Below are positions 1 to 8,160 of a stretch of 64,000 bases of DNA, one piece after another; within the stretch, counting starts at the first letter, position 1; each line of letters begins with the position of its first letter. Made by a program: the position numbers and the translations under genes. Source of the stretch: Brenneria corticis (GTDB taxonomy: Bacteria; Pseudomonadota; Gammaproteobacteria; Enterobacterales; Enterobacteriaceae); NCBI RefSeq assembly GCF_003115855.1, contig NZ_KZ819085.1:1-64000 (forward strand). The letters are read 5' to 3'. The notes under the pieces were generated by a model, which was given only the letters and a program-made list of their open reading frames with translations, ran no database searches and was not told where the DNA came from.

Positions 1-23
1 GAGAGTAGGGAACTGCCAGGCAT
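1..23 (+). rRNA. rrf: 5S ribosomal RNA, 3' end only
   Basis: The first 23 bases match the conserved 3' end of enterobacterial 5S rRNA, ending in AACTGCCAGGCAT. The rest of the gene and of the rrn operon lies to the left of the window. A rho-independent terminator follows within 15 bases, as expected for the end of an rRNA operon. Identification is by recall of the E. coli 5S sequence. Confidence 0.9.
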
Positions 24-35
24 CAAACAGAACGG

Positions 36-69
36 AAGGCCCAGTCGCAAGACTGGGCCTTTTGTTTTA
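36..69 (+). terminator. rRNA operon terminator
   Basis: An 11-bp perfect stem (AAGGCCCAGTC, tetraloop GCAA, GACTGGGCCTT) runs directly into a T-rich tail. This is the usual rrn T1-type terminator just after 5S. Confidence 0.92.
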
Positions 70-79
70 TCTGTGGTTT

Positions 80-145
80 GCCGGTGCGCAGCACCGGCCC
101 GAAGGGCGGCCCACAGGGACGTGGGCCGTAAACTGCCAGGCATTA
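80..145. repeat. Two hairpins plus a duplicated 5S 3' end
   Basis: Between the rrn terminator and argD lie two perfect hairpins: 80-98 (8-bp stem GCCGGTGC, loop GCA) and 108-127 (7-bp stem GGCCCAC, loop AGGGAC). They are followed at 131-143 by AACTGCCAGGCAT, an exact 13-base copy of the end of 5S. This looks like the scar of a lost tandem 5S gene. Neither hairpin has a T-run on the plus strand; they could help stop convergent transcription. Confidence 0.55.
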
Positions 146-151
146 AGGTGT

Positions 152-1378
152 TCAACCGGCTGCGTTGACCACCTGCGCTACCGCTTTGGTAAACTGCGCC
201 ATTCCCTGTTCGATATCCTCGGGGGCAATGACCAGTGAAGGTACGAAACGAATCACATTTGGTCCCGCCATCAATACCATTACGCCATGTTGCGCCGCTG
301 CGGCCAGAAACTCGCCCGCCCGACCATGCCACTGCGGCTTAAGCTCTGCTCCCAGCAATAATCCCAAGCCGCGAATCTGCTCAAAGATACCGTACTGCTG
401 GTTGATCTTTTCCAACGCCCCGACAAATAGATTATGACGCTCCGCTACGCCCGACAGTACCTGCGGCGTATTGATGGTATCCAGCGCCGCTTCCGCTACC
501 GCACAGGCCAGCGGGTTGCCGCCATAGGTCGTGCCGTGTACGCCAACGGTCATTACCGAGGCGATCTCTTCCGTGGTGAGCATGGCGCTGATGGGAAAGC
601 CCCCGCCCAAGGCTTTGGCGGTGGTGAGAATATCCGGCGTAATACCGTAATGCATGTAAGTAAACAGCTTACCGGTACGGCCCATCCCGGACTGGACTTC
701 ATCAAATACCAGCAGCGCCTGGTATTGATCGCACAGTTCACGTACGCCTTGCAGGAATTCCGGGGTGGCCGGCGTAATGCCGCCCTCTCCCTGAACGGGC
801 TCCAATACCACTGCGCAGGTATGATCGTCCATCACCGCTTTGACCGCCGCCAGGTCATTAAAAGGAACGTGCACGATATCGGCGGGCTTCGGCCCGAAAC
901 CATCGGCATATTTAGCCTGACCGCCAACGGAAACGGTAAACAGCGTCCGTCCGTGAAAGGCGTTATAAAACGCAATGATTTTGGTTTTATACGGGCTGTG
1001 ACGCTTAATCGCGTAGTGGCGCGCCAGCTTGAAAGCCGCTTCGTTTGCTTCGGCGCCGGAGTTGACAAAAAATACCCGATCGGCAAACGTCGCATTAATC
1101 AGCTTGCCGGCCAAGCGTAGTGCAGGCTCATTGGTGAAGATATTGCTGGTGTGCCACAGCTTTTCTCCCTGCTGTTGCAGCGCGGCTACCAGCGCCGGAT
1201 GACAGTGGCCAAGCGCGGTAACGGCAATACCACCGGAGAAATCAATGTATTCTCGTCCTTGCTGATCCCACACCCGGCTTCCTTTACCTTTTACCGGTAT
1301 AAACTGCGCTGGTGCATAAACCGGCAAAATAACTTTGTCGTGAGTTTCCCGCGTTACTGCTTTTTTATCCGTTGCCAT
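152..1378 (-). CDS. argD: Acetylornithine/succinyldiaminopimelate aminotransferase
   Basis: PLP-dependent class III aminotransferase of arginine biosynthesis (N-acetylornithine to N-acetylglutamate semialdehyde), which in enterobacteria also serves lysine synthesis. The 408-residue product is close to E. coli ArgD over its full length. PLP-binding Lys255 lies in TTAKALGGGFPIS, and the FDEVQSGMGRTG motif carries the cofactor-binding Asp. I start at the ATG preceded by CGGAGC; a longer in-frame extension to 1447 is not conserved and runs through the ArgR boxes. pabA lies just upstream on the same strand, as in E. coli. AstC is a paralogous alternative, but no ast genes are nearby and the arginine boxes favour ArgD. 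Confidence 0.95.
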   Translation of the reverse strand: MATDKKAVTRETHDKVILPVYAPAQFIPVKGKGSRVWDQQGREYIDFSGGIAVTALGHCHPALVAALQQQGEKLWHTSNIFTNEPALRLAGKLINATFADRVFFVNSGAEANEAAFKLARHYAIKRHSPYKTKIIAFYNAFHGRTLFTVSVGGQAKYADGFGPKPADIVHVPFNDLAAVKAVMDDHTCAVVLEPVQGEGGITPATPEFLQGVRELCDQYQALLVFDEVQSGMGRTGKLFTYMHYGITPDILTTAKALGGGFPISAMLTTEEIASVMTVGVHGTTYGGNPLACAVAEAALDTINTPQVLSGVAERHNLFVGALEKINQQYGIFEQIRGLGLLLGAELKPQWHGRAGEFLAAAAQHGVMVLMAGPNVIRFVPSLVIAPEDIEQGMAQFTKAVAQVVNAAG

Positions 1379-1411
1379 CTGCTTATATGCTCCGATATCA
1401 ACAATTTTGAG

Positions 1412-1446
1412 TGAAAATATAATCAATAAATATGCATAAAAAATCA
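1412..1446 (-). promoter_or_regulatory. Pair of ARG boxes (ArgR operator) before argD
   Basis: Two 14-base cores, 1412-1425 (TGAAAATATAATCA) and 1433-1446 (TGCATAAAAAATCA), each match 12 of 14 positions of the palindromic ARG box core TGAATWWWWATTCA. Their centres are 21 bp apart, the canonical spacing for a hexameric ArgR operator. They lie 34-68 bases upstream of the argD start. Binding itself is inferred. Confidence 0.75.
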
Positions 1447-1481
1447 ATTTCAGGCAATGTTAAATCGCCCGGAAAGAAAAA

Positions 1482-2072
1482 TTATTTCCTATCTGACTCT
1501 ATTTTAAGAAAATTATCTAAAAGCTGGTGTCCCTGCTGGCTGAGAATACTTTCCGGATGAAACTGGACGCCTTCTAATGGCAGTGAACGGTGCCGAATCC
1601 CCATTATTTCATCATGCTTGCCGTCACGTTCACTCCAGGCGGTCACCTCGAAGCAGTCTGCCAGGGACGCGGGTTCAATCACCAGCGAGTGATAGCGTGT
1701 TACCGTCAGCGGCTGCGACAGCCCGGCAAAAACCCCCGTATTATTGTGTTGGATAACCGAGGTTTTGCCGTGCATTACCTGGCGAGCACGGATGATTCGC
1801 GCACCGAATGCCTGTCCCATCGCCTGATGACCAAGACACACGCCAAGGATGGGCAACCTGCCGGCAAAATGGCGGATGGCCGCCAGCGAAATACCCGCGT
1901 CATCCGGCGTACAGGGGCCGGGAGAGATCACTAGCCGCGACGGCGATAGCCGTTCGATATCATCCAGACTTAGCTCATCATTACGTTTGACCAGTACTTC
2001 AGCGCCCAGCTCGCAAAAATACTGATACAGATTGTAGGTAAAGGAGTCATAGTTATCGATCAGTAACAACAT
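1482..2072 (-). CDS. pabA: Aminodeoxychorismate synthase glutaminase subunit
   Basis: Class I glutamine amidotransferase (196 aa) that supplies ammonia to PabB for 4-aminobenzoate and folate synthesis. The N-terminal LLLIDNYDSFTYN, the nucleophile Cys79 in GVCLGHQ and the C-terminal FHPES with its catalytic His-Glu pair are all present. Length and neighbourhood (pabA-argD) match E. coli PabA. TrpG-type anthranilate synthase component II is the close alternative, but no trp genes are present. Confidence 0.92.
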   Translation of the reverse strand: MLLLIDNYDSFTYNLYQYFCELGAEVLVKRNDELSLDDIERLSPSRLVISPGPCTPDDAGISLAAIRHFAGRLPILGVCLGHQAMGQAFGARIIRARQVMHGKTSVIQHNNTGVFAGLSQPLTVTRYHSLVIEPASLADCFEVTAWSERDGKHDEIMGIRHRSLPLEGVQFHPESILSQQGHQLLDNFLKIESDRK

Positions 2073-2276
2073 GTATCACCCAATATTGTAATTCTCACGT
2101 TCAACTTTATAGCGCTGGAGCGGATTTTATCATCGAACCGTGCCGAGGGTATCGGCCTATAAATCGGCGGGGCGGGTGGCAGGTATAGTTTAAGAACCGG
2201 CTGCGGACGCTAATGCAGCGTCTGCGCGCCAATAGAAGGGCAAAGCGAATGGAAACGGGGCGCCACCCGCCCGGGA

Positions 2277-2942
2277 TCAGTGCACGATATGGCGCTGGTA
2301 ATACTTTTCGAGCTTCACCTGTAACTGGCTTAGCACCGTGCTGAACATCAGATAAATCAACGCGGCCTCGATATAAAGAATCAGCGGTTCGTAGGTGACG
2401 GAAACAATACGCTGTGCGGATAAAAACATTTCCGGGACCGTAATGACGGCGGCAAGCGAGGTATCTTTGATTAAGGAAATAAAGGTGTTGGACAACGGAG
2501 GTAATGAAACGAACACCGACTGTGGAAATATTACCCAGCGAATTGCCTGAGCGCCGTTCATGCCCAGGGAGTATGCCGCGCTCCATTGGCCTCGCGGTAC
2601 CGATAATATCGCCCCGCGGACGATTTCCGAGCTGTATGCGCCGACGCTGATGGTGAACCCGATTAACGCGGCGGGGAAAGCATCCAGGGTGATACCCGCG
2701 CTGGGAAGCCCGTAAAAGATGAGAAATAACTGAACCAGCAGCGGTGTCCCACGGATAACCCAGACATAAAAGTCGCCGATCCATTTCAATGGCTTCGGGC
2801 CATAGAGGCGGATCAGGGCGACAATCACCCCGACGGCCAGACCGAAAATAAAGGAAAGAATCGCCAGGGGGACGGTAAATTTTAATCCTGCGGACAGCAG
2901 ACTCCAGAAAGAGTCTGCCATAAGCTGTAGCCAGGGCGGCAT
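2277..2942 (-). CDS. Polar amino acid ABC transporter permease
   Basis: Inner-membrane permease (221 aa) of the HisMQ/TcyL family, with about five hydrophobic segments. The cytoplasmic EAA loop that docks the ATPase is visible around residues 108-142 (EIVRGAILSVPRGQ, then GMNGAQAIRWVIFPQ). It lies 26 bases downstream of the binding-protein gene and is almost certainly co-transcribed. No ATP-binding protein gene follows; pabA comes next after about 200 bases of non-coding DNA. Cystine or a related polar amino acid is the likely substrate by family resemblance, but specificity cannot be read from the sequence. Confidence 0.88.
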   Translation of the reverse strand: MPPWLQLMADSFWSLLSAGLKFTVPLAILSFIFGLAVGVIVALIRLYGPKPLKWIGDFYVWVIRGTPLLVQLFLIFYGLPSAGITLDAFPAALIGFTISVGAYSSEIVRGAILSVPRGQWSAAYSLGMNGAQAIRWVIFPQSVFVSLPPLSNTFISLIKDTSLAAVITVPEMFLSAQRIVSVTYEPLILYIEAALIYLMFSTVLSQLQVKLEKYYQRHIVH

Positions 2943-2968
2943 GAAAAATGACTCCGCTAACAGGGATA

Positions 2969-3739
2969 TTATTGAGATACGTCCTGACCGAAGTAGCGCA
3001 CGGCTATCGTTTTATAGGTGCCGTCGGCTTTGATTTCATCCAATGCCTTATTCAGCGCGTCCACCAGCTGCGGCTGGTTTTTGCGCACCAAAATAGCGGA
3101 AGGTTCGCCGGTAGGCGCGGTGGCAATAACTTTTACCTTCGCGTCTGGCTTCTGCTTTTTGAAATCAAGGTAAGACAGGTTATCGTTCAGCGTGGCGTCG
3201 GCCCGGCCGCTGAGCACCAGATCCAAAGACTGGTTGAATCCATCGGTAGGCACAAGCTCCGCGCCGTGGCTGGTGGCCAGCTTCGCGTAGTTGCTGGTCA
3301 GGCTCTGCGCCGATTTTTTGCCTTTCAGATCGCTGAAGTCTTTGATGGTGGCGTTATCGGCCTGGGTGATAAGCACCGCTTTCGAGTCGATATAAGGTTT
3401 GGAGAAGTCGTATTTGGCCTGACGCTCTTTAGTGATGCCGACCTGATTGATGACGACATCGTAGCGTTTGGCGTCCACGCCGGCGATTAGTCCGTCCCAG
3501 CGGCCTTCGATAAACTGCGCCTTGACGCCCAGTTTTTCGGCGACCGCGCGGCCAATATCCACATCAAACCCCACCAACTGGCCCGATTTATCGTGGTAGG
3601 TGTAGGGGGCGTAGGTGCCTTCCGTACCGATTTTAATCACCCCGGCGGACTTGATGGCCGCGAGGTCATCCTGCGCCTGTGCAAAGACGCTCGTTGCGAA
3701 CAGTGCGCCAGTCAGTATAGCGAAATGTAATTTCTTCAT
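2969..3739 (-). CDS. Periplasmic amino acid-binding protein, FliY/TcyJ-like
   Basis: Solute-binding protein family 3 (256 aa). A signal peptide of about 22 residues ends in AQA, followed by GTEGTYAPYTY and GFDVDIGRAVAEKLG, which form the first lobe and ligand pocket. RWDGLIAGVDAKRYDVV is very like the cystine-binding FliY/TcyJ proteins. It is the first gene of a two-gene unit with the permease downstream. The likely ligand is cystine or another polar amino acid; that is inference from family. Confidence 0.88.
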   Translation of the reverse strand: MKKLHFAILTGALFATSVFAQAQDDLAAIKSAGVIKIGTEGTYAPYTYHDKSGQLVGFDVDIGRAVAEKLGVKAQFIEGRWDGLIAGVDAKRYDVVINQVGITKERQAKYDFSKPYIDSKAVLITQADNATIKDFSDLKGKKSAQSLTSNYAKLATSHGAELVPTDGFNQSLDLVLSGRADATLNDNLSYLDFKKQKPDAKVKVIATAPTGEPSAILVRKNQPQLVDALNKALDEIKADGTYKTIAVRYFGQDVSQ

Positions 3740-3930
3740 TATGGTTCCTGTGGGTAATGGGCATCATATGGCTTATAACTTTTATTGATAATGAATCTAC
3801 GCCAGAAGGTTTATTTTGATAAATTACATTGCGTGATGGGTTATATCAGAACTGAATATAGTAAATTTGCCCTTCAGGCGACGTCGGCGGCGCGCAGAGC
3901 ATGCCGGTTGATCGCCGGGCCGGCATACGC

Positions 3931-4704
3931 TTATTCATCGTCATCCCCCACCACAATGACATTAATGTTCTTAGCCCTTAACGCTGTCAGGTAGTCCGGA
4001 TTGATATCGCCGTCTGTAATCAGGATATCCACCGCGCTCAGCTCGCAGACCACATTGGGGCTTTTGCGGCCAAACTTGGACGAGTCCACCAGCAGGATAA
4101 TCTGTTGCGCGGCGCGGCACATTGCCTGACTGACGGCGTGCAGTTCATTGTAGGTGGTGACGCCCGCATTCAGGTCGACGCCGTCGGCGCCGATAAACAG
4201 CTTGTCAAAACTGAAATGGGAAAAGGCGGTTTCCGCCAGACTGCCGTGAAACGAGGCCGAGGTTTTGCGATAGGTGCCGCCCGGCATCAGGATGGTTTGA
4301 TCGTTATCCAGTTCAACCAGCTCATTAACAATGCTCAGGCTGTTGGTCATAACGGTAATATTGTTGAATTGCGTCAGCCACGGCACCATTTGCAGCACGG
4401 TGCTGCCCGCATCGAATATCAGCGAGTCGCCGTCATTAATCAGCGCCGCGGCCGCGTGGGCAATCTGTTTTTTCTTCTTGGTATTAATGTGTGTTTTGCG
4501 GTCGATGGGCTGATCGCCCTCTTCCCGGCTGGGCATCACGCCGCCGTAAGTACGGATAACCGCGCCTTCTTCTTCCAGCGCGGTTAAATCCTTACGGATT
4601 GTCGTGCCCGTGGTGCTGAAACGGCCGGCGAGCGTCTCCACGGACGTTTTGCCATGCGTGCGCAGATATTCCAGGATCGCCGCCTGACGTTGTTTAGGTT
4701 TCAT
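3931..4704 (-). CDS. srlR: Glucitol operon repressor, DeoR family
   Basis: DeoR-family regulator of 257 aa from this start, the same length as E. coli SrlR (GutR). The N-terminal helix-turn-helix includes SVETLAGRFSTTGTTIRKDL, and the C-terminal sugar-phosphate sensor domain has DAGSTV and the conserved SSKFGRKSPNVV. In E. coli it represses the srl operon until glucitol is available. It is the last gene of the operon here. Start choice follows homology (MKPKQRQ); in-frame ATGs at 4716 and 4728 are possible. A GC-rich hairpin at 3901-3926 lies just past the stop. The E. coli operon continues with gutQ; none is present here. Confidence 0.93.
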   Translation of the reverse strand: MKPKQRQAAILEYLRTHGKTSVETLAGRFSTTGTTIRKDLTALEEEGAVIRTYGGVMPSREEGDQPIDRKTHINTKKKKQIAHAAAALINDGDSLIFDAGSTVLQMVPWLTQFNNITVMTNSLSIVNELVELDNDQTILMPGGTYRKTSASFHGSLAETAFSHFSFDKLFIGADGVDLNAGVTTYNELHAVSQAMCRAAQQIILLVDSSKFGRKSPNVVCELSAVDILITDGDINPDYLTALRAKNINVIVVGDDDE

Positions 4705-4805
4705 TGCGATATCCATCCGATAGGTCATTTTAACGCTTTCCTTTACGGAACCTGGCGCAGGGAAATGCTGCCAAATGAAAGGAAATATCTTTTAAAATGA
4801 AAATA

Positions 4806-5171
4806 TCATGATTTCGCTTCAATCGCCAACGAAAGCGCGACGCGGCAAGCCGGTTCTATGGGAAAGATCACATTTGGCGCCAGTTGCGTTCTCTTCAATC
4901 CTATCCATTCTGTCATTCGCTGCGGCCGGGCAAAGACCGTAAACCCACGCATGATAAAAGCGTCGCATACCCGTTCCTGCTCATCAAACGCCAGCGCCAC
5001 GAGCACTCTGGCGTTAAACTTTTCGGCGGCGCGGCCTACGCCAACCGTGTTCCCCTGGCGGTACAACGCGTCAAACGCTTGATTGAAACGACGCAATTGC
5101 CGCCAGCCCAGCGCGATTTGTAACAGCCATGCGCATACCGCAAAGGTAATCAATAATGATGCCGGGCTCAT
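4806..5171 (-). CDS. srlM: Glucitol operon activator protein
   Basis: Small protein (121 aa) homologous to E. coli SrlM (GutM), an unusual activator of the glucitol operon. It has a hydrophobic N-terminal segment (residues 3-22), the RFNQAFDALYRQG and VGVGRAAEKFNARVLVALA blocks and the GFTVFARPQ motif shared with the family. It lies 43 bases after srlD and about 100 bases before srlR in the same order as in E. coli. Confidence 0.9.
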   Translation of the reverse strand: MSPASLLITFAVCAWLLQIALGWRQLRRFNQAFDALYRQGNTVGVGRAAEKFNARVLVALAFDEQERVCDAFIMRGFTVFARPQRMTEWIGLKRTQLAPNVIFPIEPACRVALSLAIEAKS

Positions 5172-5214
5172 CGTTCACCTCCCGTTTCCCGGCATCGCGC
5201 CGGGGATAGCGTAT

Positions 5215-5994
5215 TCAGAACATGACCTGCCCGCCGGTAATATTGATCGACTGGCCGGTACAGTAAGAGGCTTTATCACTGGCATAGTACAGTAACGTGT
5301 TCAGCACATCCTGATAGTCGCAGCCCCGCTTAAGCGGCACTTTATCGATATAGTACTGCTCCACTTCTTCCGGTCGGATGCCCAGTTTCTCGGCATACTG
5401 CGGTAATAATGACTGGAACATCGGCGATTTCAGCAAATTGCCCAGCATGAGCGAGTGGACGGTAATACCGAACTCCGCCAGATCCAGCGCCAGCGACTGA
5501 GTCAGCCCAACCCCGCCGAACTTGGCCGCGCTATAGCCGGAATTGTGCTTACTGCCGACTTTTCCTGATTTGGAGTTAATCTGAATAATGCGCCCGGCGA
5601 TGCCGTCGCGGATCATCAGCTTGGCAAACTCGCGGGCGCACAGGAAATATCCCACCAGATTCACCTGTAAAGACAAATCAAAATCGTTGAGCCGGAACTG
5701 CGTAATGGGGGCCGCCTTGGCCATCCCTGCGCTATAGACCAAAAGATTGACCTGACCGAATCGGGCGTCAACCGCCTGCGCCAACCGTTCAACCTGTACT
5801 TCATCCGTGGCGTCAGCGCCAAAGCCGCAGGCGCATTCGGCGCCGTAGCGAGCATTGATCGTTTCCGCTACCTGCATGGCGTGTTGAGCATTCAAATCAA
5901 CCACCGCAACCTGATAACCCGCTTCCGCCAGGCCTTCACACAGGAACGCACCGAGGGTCTGTCCGCCGCCGATGACTACCGCAACCTGTTTCAT
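5215..5994 (-). CDS. srlD: Sorbitol-6-phosphate 2-dehydrogenase
   Basis: Short-chain dehydrogenase (259 aa, same length as E. coli SrlD) oxidising glucitol 6-phosphate to fructose 6-phosphate with NAD+. The Rossmann motif is GGGQTLGAF near residues 9-17, and the catalytic Ser and YSAAK lie in SGKVGSKHNSGYSAAK. The C-terminal GQSINITGGQVMF is conserved. I chose the second of two in-frame ATGs because GGTGGGGAG is correctly spaced for it. Its product feeds glycolysis and is also the substrate of the neighbouring fsa aldolase. Confidence 0.95.
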   Translation of the reverse strand: MKQVAVVIGGGQTLGAFLCEGLAEAGYQVAVVDLNAQHAMQVAETINARYGAECACGFGADATDEVQVERLAQAVDARFGQVNLLVYSAGMAKAAPITQFRLNDFDLSLQVNLVGYFLCAREFAKLMIRDGIAGRIIQINSKSGKVGSKHNSGYSAAKFGGVGLTQSLALDLAEFGITVHSLMLGNLLKSPMFQSLLPQYAEKLGIRPEEVEQYYIDKVPLKRGCDYQDVLNTLLYYASDKASYCTGQSINITGGQVMF

Positions 5995-6015
5995 ATGCAT
6001 CTCCCCACCTGATAT

Positions 6016-6378
6016 TTAAGAAAAAATCGTTAATTTACCGCCGACTTGGATATCTGTCGGCGGCTTACCTGCAACGTGCAGCGAGCCGGGAAACTCTGCT
6101 TCGGCGGCGCCGTCAAAGCGGATGGTGATATGACCCAGTTCACGCAGATTCTGCGTCGCCACCGAGCCTACCGCGGTAATCGGATAGGCCCTGTCCGATA
6201 GCATCAGCGTGTCCCCTGCGCGTAGTTCGCCGTGCAGATCGCCATGCTGGTGGATAAAGCAGAATGATTCGATGTCTTCGGGGGCCCCTTCACGAAAGGT
6301 GATCATCATGTCTTCAGTCAATGCCTCCGCCGCGTTGTCGCCAATACGGGTAAATATGGTTTGAAAAACCGTGTTCAT
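6016..6378 (-). CDS. srlB: PTS glucitol/sorbitol-specific EIIA
   Basis: Soluble IIA component (120 aa) of the Gut PTS family. It takes phosphate from HPr on a histidine in the FCFIHQHGDLHG motif (His43 by position) and passes it to the IIB domain of SrlE. ITFREGAP and TAVGSVATQNLRELGH are family blocks. The ATG at 6378 has GGGAG in good position; an upstream GTG at 6390 would overlap that ribosome site. It lies 17 bases after srlE. Confidence 0.93.
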   Translation of the reverse strand: MNTVFQTIFTRIGDNAAEALTEDMMITFREGAPEDIESFCFIHQHGDLHGELRAGDTLMLSDRAYPITAVGSVATQNLRELGHITIRFDGAAEAEFPGSLHVAGKPPTDIQVGGKLTIFS

Positions 6379-6395
6379 ACCGACTCCCACAGCGG

Positions 6396-7406
6396 TTATT
6401 GGTAGATAAAACCGGATACTACCCAGGCCAGCAGCACGGTCGGCGCGCCGGTAAGAAAGCGGCCCACCAGTACGGAAGGCACCCCGACGCGCACGGTGTC
6501 CTGTTTCGCTTCCGCCAGCGACAGGCCGACAGGGATGAAGTCACAGGAGGCCTGAGCGTTAATCGCGAACAGAGCGGGGAGCGCCAGAGCGGGAGGAATA
6601 TTTCCCAGGCCGATCTGTACGCCGACCAGCACGCCAATCACCTGGGCAATCACCGCGCCCGGCCCCAGAAACGGAGAAAGCAGGGGGAATGAACAAATCA
6701 ACGCCAGCGTGACCAAGCCGATCGGACTATTTGCCAGCGGCGTCAGGCTGTGCGCAATCATATCGCCCAGCCCCGAGGCCATAATGATGCCGATCAGCGC
6801 CGCGACGAACGCCATAAACGGCAGAATAGTCTTCAATACCGTATCAATGGTTTCCCGACCGGCCTGGAAGAACACTGCCACTACCGAGCCCATGCCCATA
6901 CCGACCTTGGCCAGCAGTCCGTCGCTCTGTTCGGTGATTTTTTTGCTGCTGTCGTAATCCCGGGCAAGGCCGGCGGATGCGGTGCCGCCGGCGGTTTTTT
7001 CCGGCGCGGAAGGGTTGGCCGCGGGCGTTGCCGACGCGGTTTCCACCCGTTGTATGTTTTTTTCCCGCACGCCGGATACGTAAATATCTTCCACAATAAA
7101 CTGCGCCAGCGGGCCGGACCGGCCGGTCGAATGGATGTTGACCGTCGGGATGCGGCGTTTGGGATAAATCCCGCAGCGCAGCGTGCCGCCGCAGTCAATC
7201 ACCGCTATGCCGATCTCTTCAGCCGGCGGCTCGCCGTCTTTAAAGCCATCCACGGCCGGCCAGCCGGTTAGTTCGCTCAGGCGATCGACAATTGCCGGAC
7301 GCGTCCCCGCGGTGATATAGACAATTTTTTTGCCCGGCACCGCGTCGATCAGCAGCGGGCCGCCCCAGCCGCTTTCGCCTTTTTCAATACGAATCACGTT
7401 GCTCAT
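6396..7406 (-). CDS. srlE: PTS glucitol/sorbitol-specific EIIBC subunit
   Basis: Membrane component (336 aa; E. coli SrlE is 319). The N-terminal IIB domain has the phosphoacceptor motif DCGGTLRCG (Cys72 and Cys78) and GTRPAIVDRLSELTGW; the C-terminal IIC2 part is membrane-spanning, with LSPFLGPGAVIAQVIG. The extra length is an Ala/Pro-rich linker around residues 120-145 joining the two domains. It works with SrlA and SrlB to import and phosphorylate glucitol. Confidence 0.94.
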   Translation of the reverse strand: MSNVIRIEKGESGWGGPLLIDAVPGKKIVYITAGTRPAIVDRLSELTGWPAVDGFKDGEPPAEEIGIAVIDCGGTLRCGIYPKRRIPTVNIHSTGRSGPLAQFIVEDIYVSGVREKNIQRVETASATPAANPSAPEKTAGGTASAGLARDYDSSKKITEQSDGLLAKVGMGMGSVVAVFFQAGRETIDTVLKTILPFMAFVAALIGIIMASGLGDMIAHSLTPLANSPIGLVTLALICSFPLLSPFLGPGAVIAQVIGVLVGVQIGLGNIPPALALPALFAINAQASCDFIPVGLSLAEAKQDTVRVGVPSVLVGRFLTGAPTVLLAWVVSGFIYQ

Positions 7407-7420
7407 GATGGTTTCCCCCG

Positions 7421-7969
7421 TTAAAGCTGAACCTGACGGTCAAGCTGGATGCGCATTTTGCGTTCAAATAACGTGGTGGTCAGGTCCGTGACCCAGCCGC
7501 GGAAAAAGTTGCTCACCATTCCCACCAGCAGGTAGCTAACCGCCAGCGGGCCCAGCGGCAGGCCGAGCGTCGTCAGGCCGCTGGCGATCCCGAGGTAGAC
7601 GAACAGCTCCCCAGGATTGATATGCGGGAACAGGCCATTCATGGAGTGACAGCTATAAGACGCGGCGGCGTAGTAGCTCGGCTTGTACTTCTCCGGCATA
7701 AAGCGGCCCAGACTTAACGTCATGGGATTGCAAAAGACGAATGTGCCGATAACCGGCAACAGCAGATAGCGGGAGAGCGGGTTCCCCGCGCAGCGTTGGG
7801 CCAGACGTTCGATGCGTTCCTGACCGACGAACACAATCAGCGCATTCATAATAACGAGCAGGCTAATCAGCAAAGGAAGTATGCCGGTCACCATGCCGAC
7901 AAAAACTTCCCCTCCTTTCTGAAACAGGCCGATGAACCACTCAGCCCCATGGGTGATGACGTCTATCAT
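7421..7969 (-). CDS. srlA: PTS glucitol/sorbitol-specific EIIC subunit
   Basis: First gene of the operon: integral membrane IIC component (182 aa), nearly identical in pattern to E. coli SrlA (FQKGGEVFVGMVTGILPL, FCNPMTLSLGRFMPEKYKPS, SCHSMNGLFPHINPGE). It forms the glucitol channel with the IIC2 part of SrlE. The start is set by AGGAG seven bases upstream of ATG and by homology; the in-frame extension to 8008 is not conserved. The 14-base gap to srlE implies co-translation. Confidence 0.95.
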   Translation of the reverse strand: MIDVITHGAEWFIGLFQKGGEVFVGMVTGILPLLISLLVIMNALIVFVGQERIERLAQRCAGNPLSRYLLLPVIGTFVFCNPMTLSLGRFMPEKYKPSYYAAASYSCHSMNGLFPHINPGELFVYLGIASGLTTLGLPLGPLAVSYLLVGMVSNFFRGWVTDLTTTLFERKMRIQLDRQVQL

Positions 7970-8160
7970 ATAGCGCTCCTGTTTCCTCTGGTTGATGCCG
8001 CAAGACACTAAACCGCGTGTTGTTTTGTTTACGTGCTATCAAAATATATCCAAATATGTTTTTTAAATTTTAAATTGATCACATTTTGAAAGTTATTTCG
8101 TTTATTATGAAATATAAATAGGAAATGATTGTTGAACGCATTCTGTGGAGGAAGAGAGCA
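7970..8160. promoter_or_regulatory. Divergent srl / fsa control region with CRP-like half site
   Basis: This AT-rich 190-base spacer separates the minus-strand srl operon from plus-strand fsa, so both promoters must lie here. TGATCACATTT at 8076-8086 matches one half of the CRP consensus well; the other half (TTTTA at 8068-8072) is poor. Catabolite control of srl by CRP is known in E. coli. SrlR and SrlM sites are expected but I cannot point to them. Confidence 0.5.

Noticed and set aside
165..1120. Plus-strand open frames across argD
   Set aside because: They are antisense to a highly conserved gene, lack ribosome sites and have unnatural composition.
3901..3926. Hairpin after srlR as a rho-independent terminator
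   Set aside because: The stem is good but there is no T-run on the minus strand, so I mention it only in the srlR entry.
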